A stretch of DNA of 64,000 nucleotides, from positions 806,001 through 870,000 of the forward strand of contig OZ251461.1 in assembly GCA_965242575.1 (NCBI GenBank), given 5' to 3'. Made by a program: the position numbers and the translations under genes. The notes under the pieces are model-generated. The model had not been told where the DNA came from, searched no databases, and saw nothing but the letters and a program-made list of their open reading frames with translations. Shown here piece by piece: positions 26,974 through 34,987 of this stretch; position 1 is the stretch's first letter; each line of letters opens with the position of its first letter. The DNA is from JANQOH01 sp965242575 (GTDB lineage: Bacteria; Pseudomonadota; Alphaproteobacteria; UBA7887).

Positions 26974-27333
26974 TCAGGCCTCCAGCGCCGCCCGCGCGGC
27001 CGCGACCAGCCGTTCGAACCCCGCCGGATCGCGCGCCGCGATGTCGGCGAGCACCTTGCGGTCGAGCGCGATCCCGGCGCGCGCGGCGCCGTGAATGAAC
27101 GCGCCGTAGGTCATGCCGTGCGCCCGCGCGCCGGCGTTGATGCGCTGGATCCACAGGCGGCGGAAGTCCCGCTTGCGGTTGCGGCGGTCGCGGTAGGCGT
27201 ATTGCGCCGCCTTCTCGACCGCCTGCCGGGCGACGCGGACGGTGTTCTTGCGCCGCCCCTGGTAGCCCTTGGCCGCCTTGACGATCTTGCGGTGGCGGGC
27301 GTGTTTGGTGACGCCCCGCTTGACGCGCGCCAT
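26974..27333 (-). CDS. rplT: Ribosomal protein L20
   Basis: A 119-residue L20: MARVKRGVTKHARHRKIVK, then KGYQGRRKNTVRVARQAVEKA and a long basic helix; all family landmarks are present. L20 acts in early 50S assembly and represses its own operon in other bacteria. Confidence 0.98.
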   Translation of the reverse strand: MARVKRGVTKHARHRKIVKAAKGYQGRRKNTVRVARQAVEKAAQYAYRDRRNRKRDFRRLWIQRINAGARAHGMTYGAFIHGAARAGIALDRKVLADIAARDPAGFERLVAAARAALEA

Positions 27334-27343
27334 GACCCGCTCC

Positions 27344-27544
27344 TCAGCCGTAGGGGAGGTAGAACTTGCGGACGGTCCGCGCGTCCGATTCCGCCATGAT
27401 CGTCGAGCCGCGCCCGTTGCGGATGAACTTCCGCGTGCGCTTGATCATGCCGTGGCGCTTGCCGGCCTGGAAGGCGCGCACCTTCCCCGACGCGGTCAGG
27501 CGAAAGCGCTTCCTGGCGCTGGACTTGGTCTTGAGTTTCGGCAT
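27344..27544 (-). CDS. rpmI: Ribosomal protein L35
   Basis: A 66-residue L35 (MPKLKTKSSARKRFRLTASG, GKRHGM, KRTRKFIRN). Short, basic, full length. First gene of the rpmI-rplT-pheS-pheT operon in this window; infC is not upstream here. Confidence 0.97.
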   Translation of the reverse strand: MPKLKTKSSARKRFRLTASGKVRAFQAGKRHGMIKRTRKFIRNGRGSTIMAESDARTVRKFYLPYG

Positions 27545-27591
27545 TCCCGCCTCGCGGTCGAACGGCGCGCTCCGCGAGGCCGGCCGGCCAG

Positions 27592-27620
27592 CGGAAGCGG
27601 GATTATAACCCCGCCGCGCG
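27592..27620. repeat. hairpin repeat, copy 1 (GGAAGCGGGATTATAACCCCGC)
   Basis: A short hairpin (GCGGG around ATTATAA to CCCGC) flanked by GGAAGC and CGCGCG. A near copy lies at 28240-28268. The 250-base gap around it (27545-27795) has no gene. Confidence 0.4.
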
Positions 27621-27761
27621 GCGCGCGCAAGGGGCGCCGCGCCCCGGCGAATGCGCGCCCGTCCGCTCGCGCTCCCGCCCGGCGGTCGCATTCGGCGTCC
27701 GTGACGACCGCGCCGAGCGAAGCCGTTTCATGCGCACGGCGTTCCCCTTGCGAGACGAAGC

Positions 27762-27782
27762 CGCCGTGAAAACGGCGTCGCC
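27762..27782 (-). terminator. hairpin after precursor peptide 2
   Basis: CGCCGT pairs with ACGGCG around TTTC, 15-35 bases past the stop of the precursor gene. No T run follows, so the call is tentative. Confidence 0.35.
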
Positions 27783-27795
27783 CCGGAGGGACCGA

Positions 27796-28176
27796 TCAGT
27801 CGGGCGCGGCGGTCGTCAGGGAGCCCGCGCTGCCGATGGACGACGGCCCGGTGGAGCATGCGAAGCTGCCCACGCTGCTGACGCTGGCCGCCGTACTTGC
27901 CCGCACTCCTCCGGCGATCGAGCCGAGGTCCTCGTCCGTCATCGCCTCGTTCGGGTCCGAGGGCAGCGCGAGGTGGTAGGTGTCATCGGTGTTCGCCACG
28001 ACTCGGCAGTCGACGCCGGACGGCAGATCGATATCCAGTTCGGCGAGCGCGTCGGCCGTGTCCCCGGAGTCGATCCGGGCGCGCAGCTCGGGATCGTCGC
28101 GGTAACGCCTCGCCAGATCCTCGACGCGCGCTTGGCCGGCGCGCTGCTCCGGCGACCAGTGTGCAGGAAAAGTCAC
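27796..28176 (-). CDS. NHLP-type RiPP precursor peptide 2
   Basis: A 126-residue precursor. The leader (residues 1-90) is nearly identical to that of precursor 3: MTFPAHWSPE, ARRYRDDPELRARIDSGDTA, ANTDDTYHLALP and a final AGG at 88-90. The 36-residue core is Ser-rich (SVSSVGSFACSTGPSSIGSA) with one Cys. GTG start, preceded by AAGGAAAC. It follows precursor 3 by 105 bases in the same direction; the cores differ while the leaders are conserved, the pattern expected of a diversifying precursor family. Confidence 0.85.
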   Translation of the reverse strand: MTFPAHWSPEQRAGQARVEDLARRYRDDPELRARIDSGDTADALAELDIDLPSGVDCRVVANTDDTYHLALPSDPNEAMTDEDLGSIAGGVRASTAASVSSVGSFACSTGPSSIGSAGSLTTAAPD

Positions 28177-28239
28177 GAGCGTTTCCTTCCATCGGTTCGG
28201 CGCCCCTTGCGAAGCGCCGCAATTCGAGAGGTGTGCGCG

Positions 28240-28268
28240 CGGAAGCGGGGTTATGGCCCCGCCGCGCG
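28240..28268. repeat. hairpin repeat, copy 2 / possible terminator of precursor 3
   Basis: GCGGGG (28245-28250) pairs with CCCCGC (28257-28262) around TTATGG. It lies 14-37 bases past the stop of precursor 3 and resembles the element at 27592. Confidence 0.4.
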
Positions 28269-28281
28269 CGGTCGTGTCTTT

Positions 28282-28659
28282 CTACGCGGCGGTGCCCAGG
28301 GAGCCCACGCTGCTGACGCTCGAAGGGAAGCAGGAGCAACCGAAGGATCCCATGCTGCCGACGCTGCCGGCCGTGCTCACGTTCGAGTTTCCGCCCGAGA
28401 CCGACCCCAGCGCCTCGTCCGTTATCGCCTCGTTCGGGTCCGGGGGCAGCGCGAGGTGATAGGTGTCATCGGTGTTCGCCACGATCCGATGATCGACGTC
28501 CGGCGGCAGGTCGATGCCCAGTTCGGCGAGCGCGTCGGCCGTGTCTCCGGAATCGATCCGCGCGCGCAACTCGGGATCGTCGCGGTAACGCTGCGCCAGA
28601 TCCTCGGCGCGCGCCTGGCCGGCGCGCTCCTCCGGCGACCAGTGTGCGGGAAAAGTCAC
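28282..28659 (-). CDS. NHLP-type RiPP precursor peptide 3
   Basis: A 125-residue precursor. Leader residues 1-90 match precursor 2 closely and end in SGG. The 35-residue core contains STAGSVGSMGSFGCSCFPSS, with a CxC motif, then SSVSSVGSLGTAA. GTG start after GGAGAC. Its promoter is at 28861-28889, so about 195 bases of leader RNA precede the start; most of that leader is a 12-copy 13-bp repeat. No modification or transport gene is near. Confidence 0.85.
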   Translation of the reverse strand: MTFPAHWSPEERAGQARAEDLAQRYRDDPELRARIDSGDTADALAELGIDLPPDVDHRIVANTDDTYHLALPPDPNEAITDEALGSVSGGNSNVSTAGSVGSMGSFGCSCFPSSVSSVGSLGTAA

Positions 28660-28685
28660 GAGCGTCTCCTTCCATCGGCTCCGCG

Positions 28686-28841
28686 CCCTTGCGAAGCGCC
28701 CTTGCGAAGCGCCCTTGCGAAGCGCCCTTGCGAAGCGCCCTTGCGAAGCGCCCTTGCGAAGCGCCCTTGCGAAGCGCCCTTGCGAAGCGCCCTTGCGAAG
28801 CGCCCTTGCGAAGCGCCCTTGCGAAGCGCCCTTGCGAAGCG
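28686..28841. repeat. 13-bp tandem repeat, 12 copies, in the leader of precursor 3
   Basis: CCCTTGCGAAGCG repeats at exact 13-base steps from 28686 to 28841 with no visible change between copies. It lies between the promoter and the GTG of precursor 3. A single copy of the unit with the same flanks (CCATCGGNTC before, CAATTC after) is found upstream of precursor 2 near 28203. Because 13 is not a multiple of three, all frames stay open; the resulting ORFs are artefacts. Confidence 0.95.
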
Positions 28842-28860
28842 CCCCAATTCAACGGTCGTA

Positions 28861-28889
28861 TGTTTATCATAAGAATTCCGGTTTGTCAA
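28861..28889 (-). promoter_or_regulatory. promoter of precursor peptide 3
   Basis: Minus strand: CTTGACA (-35 at 28884-28889), 17 bases, TAAACA (-10 at 28861-28866), in a locally AT-rich stretch. It matches the -35 and spacing at precursors 1 and 6. Confidence 0.55.
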
Positions 28890-28967
28890 GCTTTGGACAG
28901 AGCCGGGGGCGAGACGGTCTTTCGGACTTCTTGCTCGAGCGCGCCGAAGAGCGCCGCGCGCCGACGG

Positions 28968-29204
28968 CTACCGTATCGCGGTCCGCCGCGATGGGTGCTC
29001 GAACCGCGCGCGGCGTGCGCGCGGCTTGCCGATGGCCTCGGCGACGGCGCGCCCGACGGCGGCCGGCATGGCGTCGCGCTGTCCGTCGATCCGGTCCATG
29101 CGCCGGTTCATGTCGGCGCGGAGCCATGCGATGAGCCCGACCATCGACCCGGCCAGCATGAGGAATCCGGACGCCAACGCGATTAAGCCCGTCCACTCCG
29201 CCAT
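28968..29204 (-). CDS. Small single-pass membrane protein
   Basis: A 78-residue protein: short lumenal N-terminus, one hydrophobic helix (LIALASGFLMLAGSMVGLIAWL) and a basic, helical tail starting RADMNRRMDRIDGQ. The helix-RAD-coiled-coil layout resembles the protein at 41090 and, more loosely, the B proteins of the 51.5-56.2 kb array. Function unknown. ATG at 29204. Confidence 0.5.
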   Translation of the reverse strand: MAEWTGLIALASGFLMLAGSMVGLIAWLRADMNRRMDRIDGQRDAMPAAVGRAVAEAIGKPRARRARFEHPSRRTAIR

Positions 29205-29285
29205 CGCCGTCGCTCCCGTCGGCGCGGGTTCGCAACCGCGCGGCGACGATGGCCCGCCCCGCCGCGGCCTGCATGAACCGCGTCG

Positions 29286-30143
29286 CTATCGATCCCGGGC
29301 GGGGGGCGGCGCGGCGGCGAGCAGTTCGGCGACTCCGAGCGCCGCGCCCCGCGCCATGGCGTCGGCGACGCCGCCCCAGGCGCCGTCGAGCGCGCCGGCG
29401 GCCACCTCGCCCTCCTGCGCGAAGGTCCCGATCTCGCGCCCGTCCGCGCCGACGAGGCGCCACGAGAGGACGACAAGGTCGCGTTCGCCGCCGCGCCGCA
29501 CCTCCACCGCGCCGGTGAGCAGCGGCGCGCCGGAGCCCTCGACCGCCGCCTGGATCCCGGCGCGCGACAGCGCCGCGCGGGCGGCGTCGGCCAGCGCGGC
29601 GGCGCCGTTCCCCGGCGCGCCGGTCACCGCGCCGACGGCGACCCGGCGGCGCGGCGGCGGAAGGGCGGCGGGCGCGGGGGCCGGCGGCGCGTCGCGGATC
29701 AGCGCGGCCAGGCGCCGCGCCGCCTCGCCGGCCAGCGCCGCCGCCAGTTCGGGGCCGCCATCCTCCCACGCCGCGCCGGCCGCGGGAACCGCCTGCTCCA
29801 TCAGCGCGGCGATCTCGGCGTCGGCGTCGACCAGCCGCCACGAGACGACGCGCCCCCCGTCCGGCGCCGTCCGCGCTTGCGCCTCCAATATGTAGCTCGC
29901 GCGGTGCGCCGACCGGTCGCTCGCCGCCACGCCGAGTTCGACGAGCCGGGCCGCGAGCGCCGGGCGCAGCGCCGCGTCCAGCGCCTCCGGCGCGCCGTCC
30001 ACCCCGGCGACGAAGACGCCGACCTTGTCGACGCCGCCCGGACCGTCCGCGAGCGCTGGGCCATCGGGCGAAAAGACGTGCGGCCGCGCCTGGCAGCCGG
30101 CGAGAAGGAGCGCGGCGGCGGCTATCCGGGCGAGGCGGGGCAA
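29286..30143 (-). CDS. Lipoprotein of unknown function
   Basis: A 285-residue lipoprotein with lipobox LLLAGC (Cys at 17). Two similar halves are visible, each with a strand-rich VVSWRLVDADAEI or VLSWRLVGADGREIG segment followed by an Ala-rich helix, so it may be an internal duplication. I do not recognise the family. TTG start, three bases after the pgeF stop; it is the last gene of the hldD-lgt-methyltransferase-pgeF run. Confidence 0.7.
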   Translation of the reverse strand: MPRLARIAAAALLLAGCQARPHVFSPDGPALADGPGGVDKVGVFVAGVDGAPEALDAALRPALAARLVELGVAASDRSAHRASYILEAQARTAPDGGRVVSWRLVDADAEIAALMEQAVPAAGAAWEDGGPELAAALAGEAARRLAALIRDAPPAPAPAALPPPRRRVAVGAVTGAPGNGAAALADAARAALSRAGIQAAVEGSGAPLLTGAVEVRRGGERDLVVLSWRLVGADGREIGTFAQEGEVAAGALDGAWGGVADAMARGAALGVAELLAAAPPPARDR

Positions 30144-30146
30144 GGT

Positions 30147-30920
30147 TCAGCGCCGGAGCGCGATGGCGGACAGGCAGCGACCGTAATCGGCGGCGCCGCG
30201 CCGCCGCGCGCGCCGGTAGCTGAAGAACCGCTCATCGGCGAGAGTGTCGCCCCCGGTCGCCTCGACATGCCCCGCCCCCGCCGCAGCCAGGCGGTCGGCG
30301 GCGTAGCCCGGCAGGTCGAACAGCCAGCGGCCGGGCCGGGCGCCGCCGCGGAACCGCGCCTTCGCGCCGGGGTCGCGGCGCAGCACATCGGCGCGCATGT
30401 CGTCGGCGACTTCATAGGAGTCCGGTCCGATGCAGGGGCCGATGGCGGCGCGGATCCGCGCCGCCGCCGCGCCGTGCGCGACCATCGCCGCGACGACCGC
30501 CTCGAGGATTCCGGCCGCCGCGCCGCGCCAGCCGGCATGGGCGGCGGCCACGACTCCCGCCTCGGAATCGGCGAGCAGCACCGGCGCGCAATCGGCGGTG
30601 AGCACGCCGACGACGAGGCCGGGCGCCGCCGCGATCAGCCCGTCGGCGCGCGGCGGGCGCTCCGGCGGCGCGTCGACGCGAACCGCCCGGTCGCCGTGGA
30701 CCTGATGCGCCGTCGCCAGCGGCGCCGCGCCGAGGCCGAGGCCGGCCACCGCGGCCGCGCGGTTCGCCGCCACCGCCTCCGGGTCGTCGCCGGAGCCGGG
30801 GCCGCAATTGAGCGATTCGTAAATCCCGCGCGAAACTCCGCCGGCGCGGCTGAAGAAGCCGTGCGCCACGCCGCCCTGCGCGGCGAGGCCCGGCGCTGCG
30901 ATCGGCTCCGGCGCGCTCAC
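30147..30920 (-). CDS. pgeF: Polyphenol oxidase family protein PgeF (purine nucleoside phosphorylase-like)
   Basis: A 257-residue protein of the YfiH/PgeF family. Signature residues are visible: HQVHGDRAV, LTADCAPVLL, AAAHAGWRGAAAGI and GPCIGPDSYEV, supplying the His/Cys zinc ligands. Members hydrolyse faulty peptidoglycan precursors or phosphorolyse nucleosides. GTG start overlapping the upstream methyltransferase by four bases. Confidence 0.93.
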   Translation of the reverse strand: MSAPEPIAAPGLAAQGGVAHGFFSRAGGVSRGIYESLNCGPGSGDDPEAVAANRAAAVAGLGLGAAPLATAHQVHGDRAVRVDAPPERPPRADGLIAAAPGLVVGVLTADCAPVLLADSEAGVVAAAHAGWRGAAAGILEAVVAAMVAHGAAAARIRAAIGPCIGPDSYEVADDMRADVLRRDPGAKARFRGGARPGRWLFDLPGYAADRLAAAGAGHVEATGGDTLADERFFSYRRARRRGAADYGRCLSAIALRR

Positions 30921-31999
30921 GCCGGGAACCCCGCCGGCGCCGGGCCGCCCGGCGCGCCGAACGCCATCACCTGGAACAGGACTCCCATTTCGCCGGGCGC
31001 GGTCAGCCGCCGCAGCGCCGCGTCGACGTCCGCCGCCGCCCCCGGCGCGGCGCGCCCGAGCCGCGCCGCGCGTTCGCGGATCCCCAGCGCATGGAGGAAT
31101 GCGCCCTGGTCCGCGGGCCCCCATACCCGCGCCCCGGCCTCGCGCGCGGCCCGCGCCAGCGCCGGGAAGTCCACCCGCGCCGACAGGTCCGCCGCGCCGG
31201 GGTCGGCCAGGAGCGGATGCGCGCGGTGGCGGCGCGCGGCCGCCGCCGTGTCGCCGCCGCCGCCGCCATAGTCGACGATCAGCGCCGCGCCGCCGTCGAC
31301 CGCGATCCGCCGGGCGATGTCGCCGGCGAGCGCCAGCGCGGCCGGGCTCACCTCCGCCGTCGCCCCCGGTTCGGGCGCGCGGCCGAGCGCGGCGAGCAGC
31401 CGCGAGGCCGGGGTCGGCCCCGGCGCGCAGCGGACCTCGAGCCGCGCGCCGTCGCCGGAGAGGCCGACCATGCGCTCGCGCCATCCCGCCTCGGTGGCGG
31501 CGAAGCGGTGGACCGGGAGCGCGTCGAAGAACTCGTTGGCGACCAGCAGCATGGGGCCGCCGGGGACCGTCGCCAGGCCGTCGTGCCAGGTGGGCCGCGC
31601 CGCGCCCAGCGCCGCCTCCTGCGCGCGGCGCAGCGCCGGGCTTATCTCCACCAGGTGGATGTCGACCGCGCGGCGGAACGCCGGCGCGGCGCGCGCCGCG
31701 CGCAGCAGGTCCGCCATCAGCGTTCCGCGCCCCGGGCCGAGCTCGACCAGCCGCGCCGGGTCCGGCGCGCCCATGCGCTCCCACATGTCGGCGCACCATG
31801 CGCCGACCAGCTCGCCGAACATCTGGCTGATTTCGGGCGCGGTGGTGAAGTCTCCCGCGCGGCCGAGCGGGTCCGGCGACCGGGCGCCGCCGTAATAGCC
31901 GCCGCGCCGGTCGGCGAGCGCCAGCGCCATGTATTCGGCGAAGGGGATCGGCCCGGTCCGCCGGACGGTCCGGCGCAGCCGCTCCTCGAGCTCGGTCAC
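30917..31999 (-). CDS. Class I SAM-dependent methyltransferase, NDUFAF7/MidA family
   Basis: A 360-residue protein of the COG1565 family. It shows GPIPFAEYMALAL, GDFTTAPEISQMFGELVGAW, the cofactor loop LVELGPGRGTLMADLLRA, NEFFDALPVHRF, and VDYGGGG. The mitochondrial relative methylates an Arg of a complex I subunit; the bacterial role is probably similar but unproven. GTG starts and four-base overlaps link it to lgt and pgeF. Confidence 0.92.
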   Translation of the reverse strand: MTELEERLRRTVRRTGPIPFAEYMALALADRRGGYYGGARSPDPLGRAGDFTTAPEISQMFGELVGAWCADMWERMGAPDPARLVELGPGRGTLMADLLRAARAAPAFRRAVDIHLVEISPALRRAQEAALGAARPTWHDGLATVPGGPMLLVANEFFDALPVHRFAATEAGWRERMVGLSGDGARLEVRCAPGPTPASRLLAALGRAPEPGATAEVSPAALALAGDIARRIAVDGGAALIVDYGGGGGDTAAAARRHRAHPLLADPGAADLSARVDFPALARAAREAGARVWGPADQGAFLHALGIRERAARLGRAAPGAAADVDAALRRLTAPGEMGVLFQVMAFGAPGGPAPAGFPA

Positions 32000-32805
32000 G
32001 CCGCCGCGCGCGCGCCGGGGCGCGTCCGCGCCGCCAGCCACAACCCGGCGGCGAGCATGGGCGCCGACAGCAACTGCCCCATCGTCGCGCCGCCGGCGAG
32101 GAAGCCGATATGCGAATCCGGCTCGCGGAAGAACTCGACCGCGATGCGCGCCAGCGCGTAGCCGGCGAGGAACGCGCCGGTGAGCAGGCCGGGCCGCGCC
32201 GCCGCGCCGCGGCGCCAAGCGAGCCACGCCAGCGCCGCGAACAGGACCAACCCCTCCAGCGCCGCCTCGTAGAGCTGGCTCGGATGCCGCGCGACCGGCC
32301 CGCCGGCGGGGAACGCCATCGCCCACGGCGCGTCGGAGGCGCGCCCGTAGAGCTCGCCGTTGACGAAATTGGCGATGCGCCCGAAGAACAACCCGATCGG
32401 CGCCGCCGCCGCCGCGAGGTCGGCGACCGCGAGGATCGGGAGGCGGTTGCGCCGCGCGAACCACGCCAGCGCGACCGCCACCCCCGCCATGCCGCCGTGG
32501 AACGACATGCCGCCCTCCCAGACGCGGAAGACGGACGCCGGATCGGCGAGGACTCCGTCCAGCCCGTAAATCAGGACCGAGCCCAGGCGCCCGCCGGCGA
32601 TGACTCCGACGGTGGCCCATAGCAGGAGGTCGTCGATCCGCTCCGGCGCGACCGCGCCGCCGCGCGCCGCGAGGCGCCGCGCGTAACGCCAGCCCAGCAG
32701 CAGCCCGGCGACGTAGGCCAGCGCGTACCAGCGGATCTCCGCCGGCCCGAACGCCATCGCCACCGGATCGATGTCGGGGAACGCGAGCCCCCAGGAGCCG
32801 GACAT
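31996..32805 (-). CDS. lgt: Prolipoprotein diacylglyceryl transferase
   Basis: A 269-residue membrane enzyme with about seven helices. Family signature GRIANFVNGELYGRASDAPWAM is present near residue 145, with GGMSFHGG and RHPSQLYEA. Lgt transfers diacylglycerol to the lipobox Cys of lipoproteins, several of which are encoded in this window. It overlaps the methyltransferase by four bases. Confidence 0.96.
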   Translation of the reverse strand: MSGSWGLAFPDIDPVAMAFGPAEIRWYALAYVAGLLLGWRYARRLAARGGAVAPERIDDLLLWATVGVIAGGRLGSVLIYGLDGVLADPASVFRVWEGGMSFHGGMAGVAVALAWFARRNRLPILAVADLAAAAAPIGLFFGRIANFVNGELYGRASDAPWAMAFPAGGPVARHPSQLYEAALEGLVLFAALAWLAWRRGAAARPGLLTGAFLAGYALARIAVEFFREPDSHIGFLAGGATMGQLLSAPMLAAGLWLAARTRPGARAAA

Positions 32806-32824
32806 GCCTCCGGTCGCGCCCGGA

Positions 32825-33799
32825 CTAGCGGTAGGGGTCGTCGGCCGACAGGTAGCGGGCGACGTAGTCGGCGACGCCGTCCTCCAGGCCGCGGAACGGC
32901 GCCGCGTAGCCCGCGGCGCGCAGGCGGTCGAGCCGCGCCTCGGTGACGTACTGGTATTGCGCGCGGATGTCGAGCGGCATTTCGACCCAGGCGATGTTCT
33001 CCTCCCGCCCCAGCGCCGCGAACAGTATGCGCGCCAGCTCGAGGAACGTGCGCGCCCGCCCCGTTCCCACGTTGTAAATCCCGTTCGCGCCGGGAGTGTC
33101 GAGCAGCCACAGCATGACCGCGACGCAATCGTCGACATGGACGAAATCGCGCTTCTGCCCGCCATGCGCGTAGTCGGGCCGGGCGGAGCGGAACAGCGTG
33201 AGGGGGTTGCCCAGCGCCGTCATCGCGTATTCGCGCCCGACCAGGCTTTGCATCGACCCCTTGTGGTATTCGTTGGGGCCGTAAACGTTGAAGAATTTGA
33301 GTCCCGCCCATTGCGGCGGGCGGGTCTCCGCCCGCGCCGCCAGCGCCGCCGCGCGGCGGTCGAACAGGTGCTTGCTCCAGCCGTAGGCGCTCAGCGGCCG
33401 CAGCGCCGCGAGCGGCGCCGCGTCGTCGAAGCCCTGCGCGCCGTCGCCATAGGTGGCGGCGGAGGAGGCGTAGATCAGCCGCACGCGCTTTTCGGCGCAG
33501 ACCCGCCACAGCTCCATCGACGCGTGGAAGTTGCTCCGCAGGATCAGGTCGACGTCGGCCTCGGTCGTCGAGGAGACGGCGCCGAGATGCGCCACCGCGT
33601 CGATGCGCGCATGCGCGCCGGCGACGTAGGCGGCCGCGCGTTCGGGCGCCACGATGTCGACGGGCGCGCGCCTGGAGAGGTTGCGCCATTTCTCGCCGTC
33701 GCCGAAACTGTCGCAGACGACGTAGTCCGCCCCTCGTTCGTCGAGGGCGGCGATGAGGTTGGAGCCGATGAAGCCGGCGCCGCCGGTGACCACGATCAT
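32825..33799 (-). CDS. hldD: ADP-glyceromanno-heptose 6-epimerase
   Basis: A 324-residue extended SDR. N-terminal GGAGFIGSN binds NADP, YASSAATYGDG and YGWSK supply the catalytic residues, and KFFNVYGPNEYHKGSM is typical of HldD/RfaD. It makes ADP-L-glycero-D-manno-heptose for the lipopolysaccharide core, which implies a heptose-containing LPS. ATG at 33799. Confidence 0.95.
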   Translation of the reverse strand: MIVVTGGAGFIGSNLIAALDERGADYVVCDSFGDGEKWRNLSRRAPVDIVAPERAAAYVAGAHARIDAVAHLGAVSSTTEADVDLILRSNFHASMELWRVCAEKRVRLIYASSAATYGDGAQGFDDAAPLAALRPLSAYGWSKHLFDRRAAALAARAETRPPQWAGLKFFNVYGPNEYHKGSMQSLVGREYAMTALGNPLTLFRSARPDYAHGGQKRDFVHVDDCVAVMLWLLDTPGANGIYNVGTGRARTFLELARILFAALGREENIAWVEMPLDIRAQYQYVTEARLDRLRAAGYAAPFRGLEDGVADYVARYLSADDPYR

Positions 33800-33847
33800 C
33801 CGGGCGGTTTAGCGAACCGTCCGGCGGGAAACAAGGAGTCGAGGGCG

Positions 33848-34111
33848 ATGCGCGACGAAGGGCGGTTTTTCGACGACATGGCGCGCCTCGCCGGCGGCGC
33901 CTGGTCGACGGCGGACGCGATGCGTGAGGAGTTCGAGGCGCGGGTTCGCGAACGCATGGAGGCGGCGCTGGAGCGCATGGGCGCCGTCCGCCGCGAGGAG
34001 TTCGACGCCGTCCGCGCCATGGCCGTCAAGGCGCGCGAGGAGAACGAGGCCCTCGCCGCCCGCGTCGCCGCCCTCGAGGCCGCGCTGGCGGCCCGCGCCG
34101 ACTCCGGTTGA
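33848..34111 (+). CDS. ubiK: UbiK-like accessory factor (BMFP family)
   Basis: An 87-residue helical protein: a short amphipathic N-terminal part (MRDEGRFFDDMARLAGGAW) and a long C-terminal coiled coil containing VRREEFDAVRAMAVKAREEN. This matches the BMFP/UbiK family, a lipid-binding ubiquinone-synthesis accessory factor. AAGGAG lies nine bases before the ATG. Confidence 0.88.
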   Translation: MRDEGRFFDDMARLAGGAWSTADAMREEFEARVRERMEAALERMGAVRREEFDAVRAMAVKAREENEALAARVAALEAALAARADSG

Positions 34112-34113
34112 CC

Positions 34114-34141
34114 CCGAGGCCGCCGGTCGCGGCGGCCTCGG
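34114..34141. terminator. strong hairpin between ubiK and precursor peptide 4
   Basis: CCGAGGCCGCC (34114-34124) and GGCGGCCTCGG (34131-34141) pair perfectly around six bases. It separates convergent genes and can serve both strands; no T run is seen. Confidence 0.6.
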
Positions 34142-34148
34142 CGGTCGG

Positions 34149-34520
34149 TTATTCGCAGCCGGCGGAGCCGGCGGTGCTCAGCGTTCCGGCGCTGCTGGCG
34201 CAACTCGGAGCGCAGCCCACCGTGCTCGCGCTGCCGACGCTGCCCGCCGACGAGGCGCGCACGCCGCCATGCACCGCAGCGAGGGTCTCGTCCCCAAGAA
34301 CCGCATTCGGGTCGGGCGGGAGGATGAAATGCATCCTGTCCGCGCTGTTCGCGCGCACCCGCACGTCCACGTCCGCCGGCAGCTCCAGACCCTTCTCGGC
34401 CAGGGCCCGCCGCGGGTCGGACTCGAAAAGCGCGCGGTAGGCGGGGTCGTTCTCCCAGGCGTCGCCGATGGCGCGATAAACGCCCTCGTCGATGTCGCCG
34501 CGCGGGGTTGTCGTCGTCAT
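34149..34520 (-). CDS. NHLP-type RiPP precursor peptide 4
   Basis: A 123-residue precursor and the most divergent leader of the six: AWENDPAYRALFESDPRRAL, RVRANSADRMHFILPPDPNAV, ending HGG at 84-86. The 37-residue core has three Cys (GCAPSC and a C-terminal GCE) in SASTVGCAPSCASSAGTLST. Third gene of a precursor operon: 25 bases follow the stop of precursor 5. GGGAGACA precedes the ATG. Confidence 0.85.
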   Translation of the reverse strand: MTTTTPRGDIDEGVYRAIGDAWENDPAYRALFESDPRRALAEKGLELPADVDVRVRANSADRMHFILPPDPNAVLGDETLAAVHGGVRASSAGSVGSASTVGCAPSCASSAGTLSTAGSAGCE

Positions 34521-34545
34521 GGGGTGTCTCCCTTCGAAGGCCGCG

Positions 34546-34956
34546 TCACGAGGATCCGCCCGGGCGGGGGCCGGTGCTGGCGGAACTGGCGGTGCCGCTG
34601 GAGCTGACGGTGGACGGGACGGTCCCGACGGTGCTCGCCGTGGCGACCGAACCGAGGCAGTTGGCGCCGCCCGAAACGCGCGACAACTCGCTATCCGCCA
34701 GGTTGACGTTCGGGTCCGGCGGCATGACCAGGCGATAGACCTCGTCGGTGTTGGCGACGATGCGCATGTCGCTGTCGGTGGGGATGTCGATCCCGCGTTC
34801 GGCGAGGACTTCGCGCGGCTCCGAGGCGGCGCGCGCGCGCAGGGCGGGGTCGTCGCGCCAATCGGCGGCGAGGGAGTCGAGGGCGCTCTCGATCGCCATC
34901 GTCTCTCCCGCGTCCATATCGGCGACCAGATGCCTCCGCAAGAGGGTGTCGCTCAT
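34546..34956 (-). CDS. NHLP-type RiPP precursor peptide 5
   Basis: A 136-residue precursor. The leader carries an N-terminal extension (SDTLLRRHLVADMDAG), then WRDDPALRARAAS, VANTDEVYRLVMPPDPN and SGG at 95-97. The 39-residue core starts ANCLGSVATASTVGTVPS and is dominated by Ser and Thr with only one Cys, so dehydration without thioether rings or a different chemistry is possible. Middle gene of the three-gene precursor operon; 31 bases separate it from precursor 6. Confidence 0.85.
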   Translation of the reverse strand: MSDTLLRRHLVADMDAGETMAIESALDSLAADWRDDPALRARAASEPREVLAERGIDIPTDSDMRIVANTDEVYRLVMPPDPNVNLADSELSRVSGGANCLGSVATASTVGTVPSTVSSSGTASSASTGPRPGGSS

Positions 34957-34987
34957 AGTCCGATCTCCTTGTATTCTGCGCCGCGGC

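Noticed and set aside
28686..28841. CRISPR array
   Set aside because: 13-bp units without spacers and no cas genes nearby.
28686..28841. TTGCGAA units as multiple Fur half-sites
   Set aside because: The opposite half TTCGCAA at the right spacing is missing in the repeat.
28656..28889. ORFs reading LRKGASQGRFA repeatedly on the minus strand
   Set aside because: They are a reading of the 13-bp repeat, which stays open in all frames; the repeat lies in the leader RNA of precursor 3.
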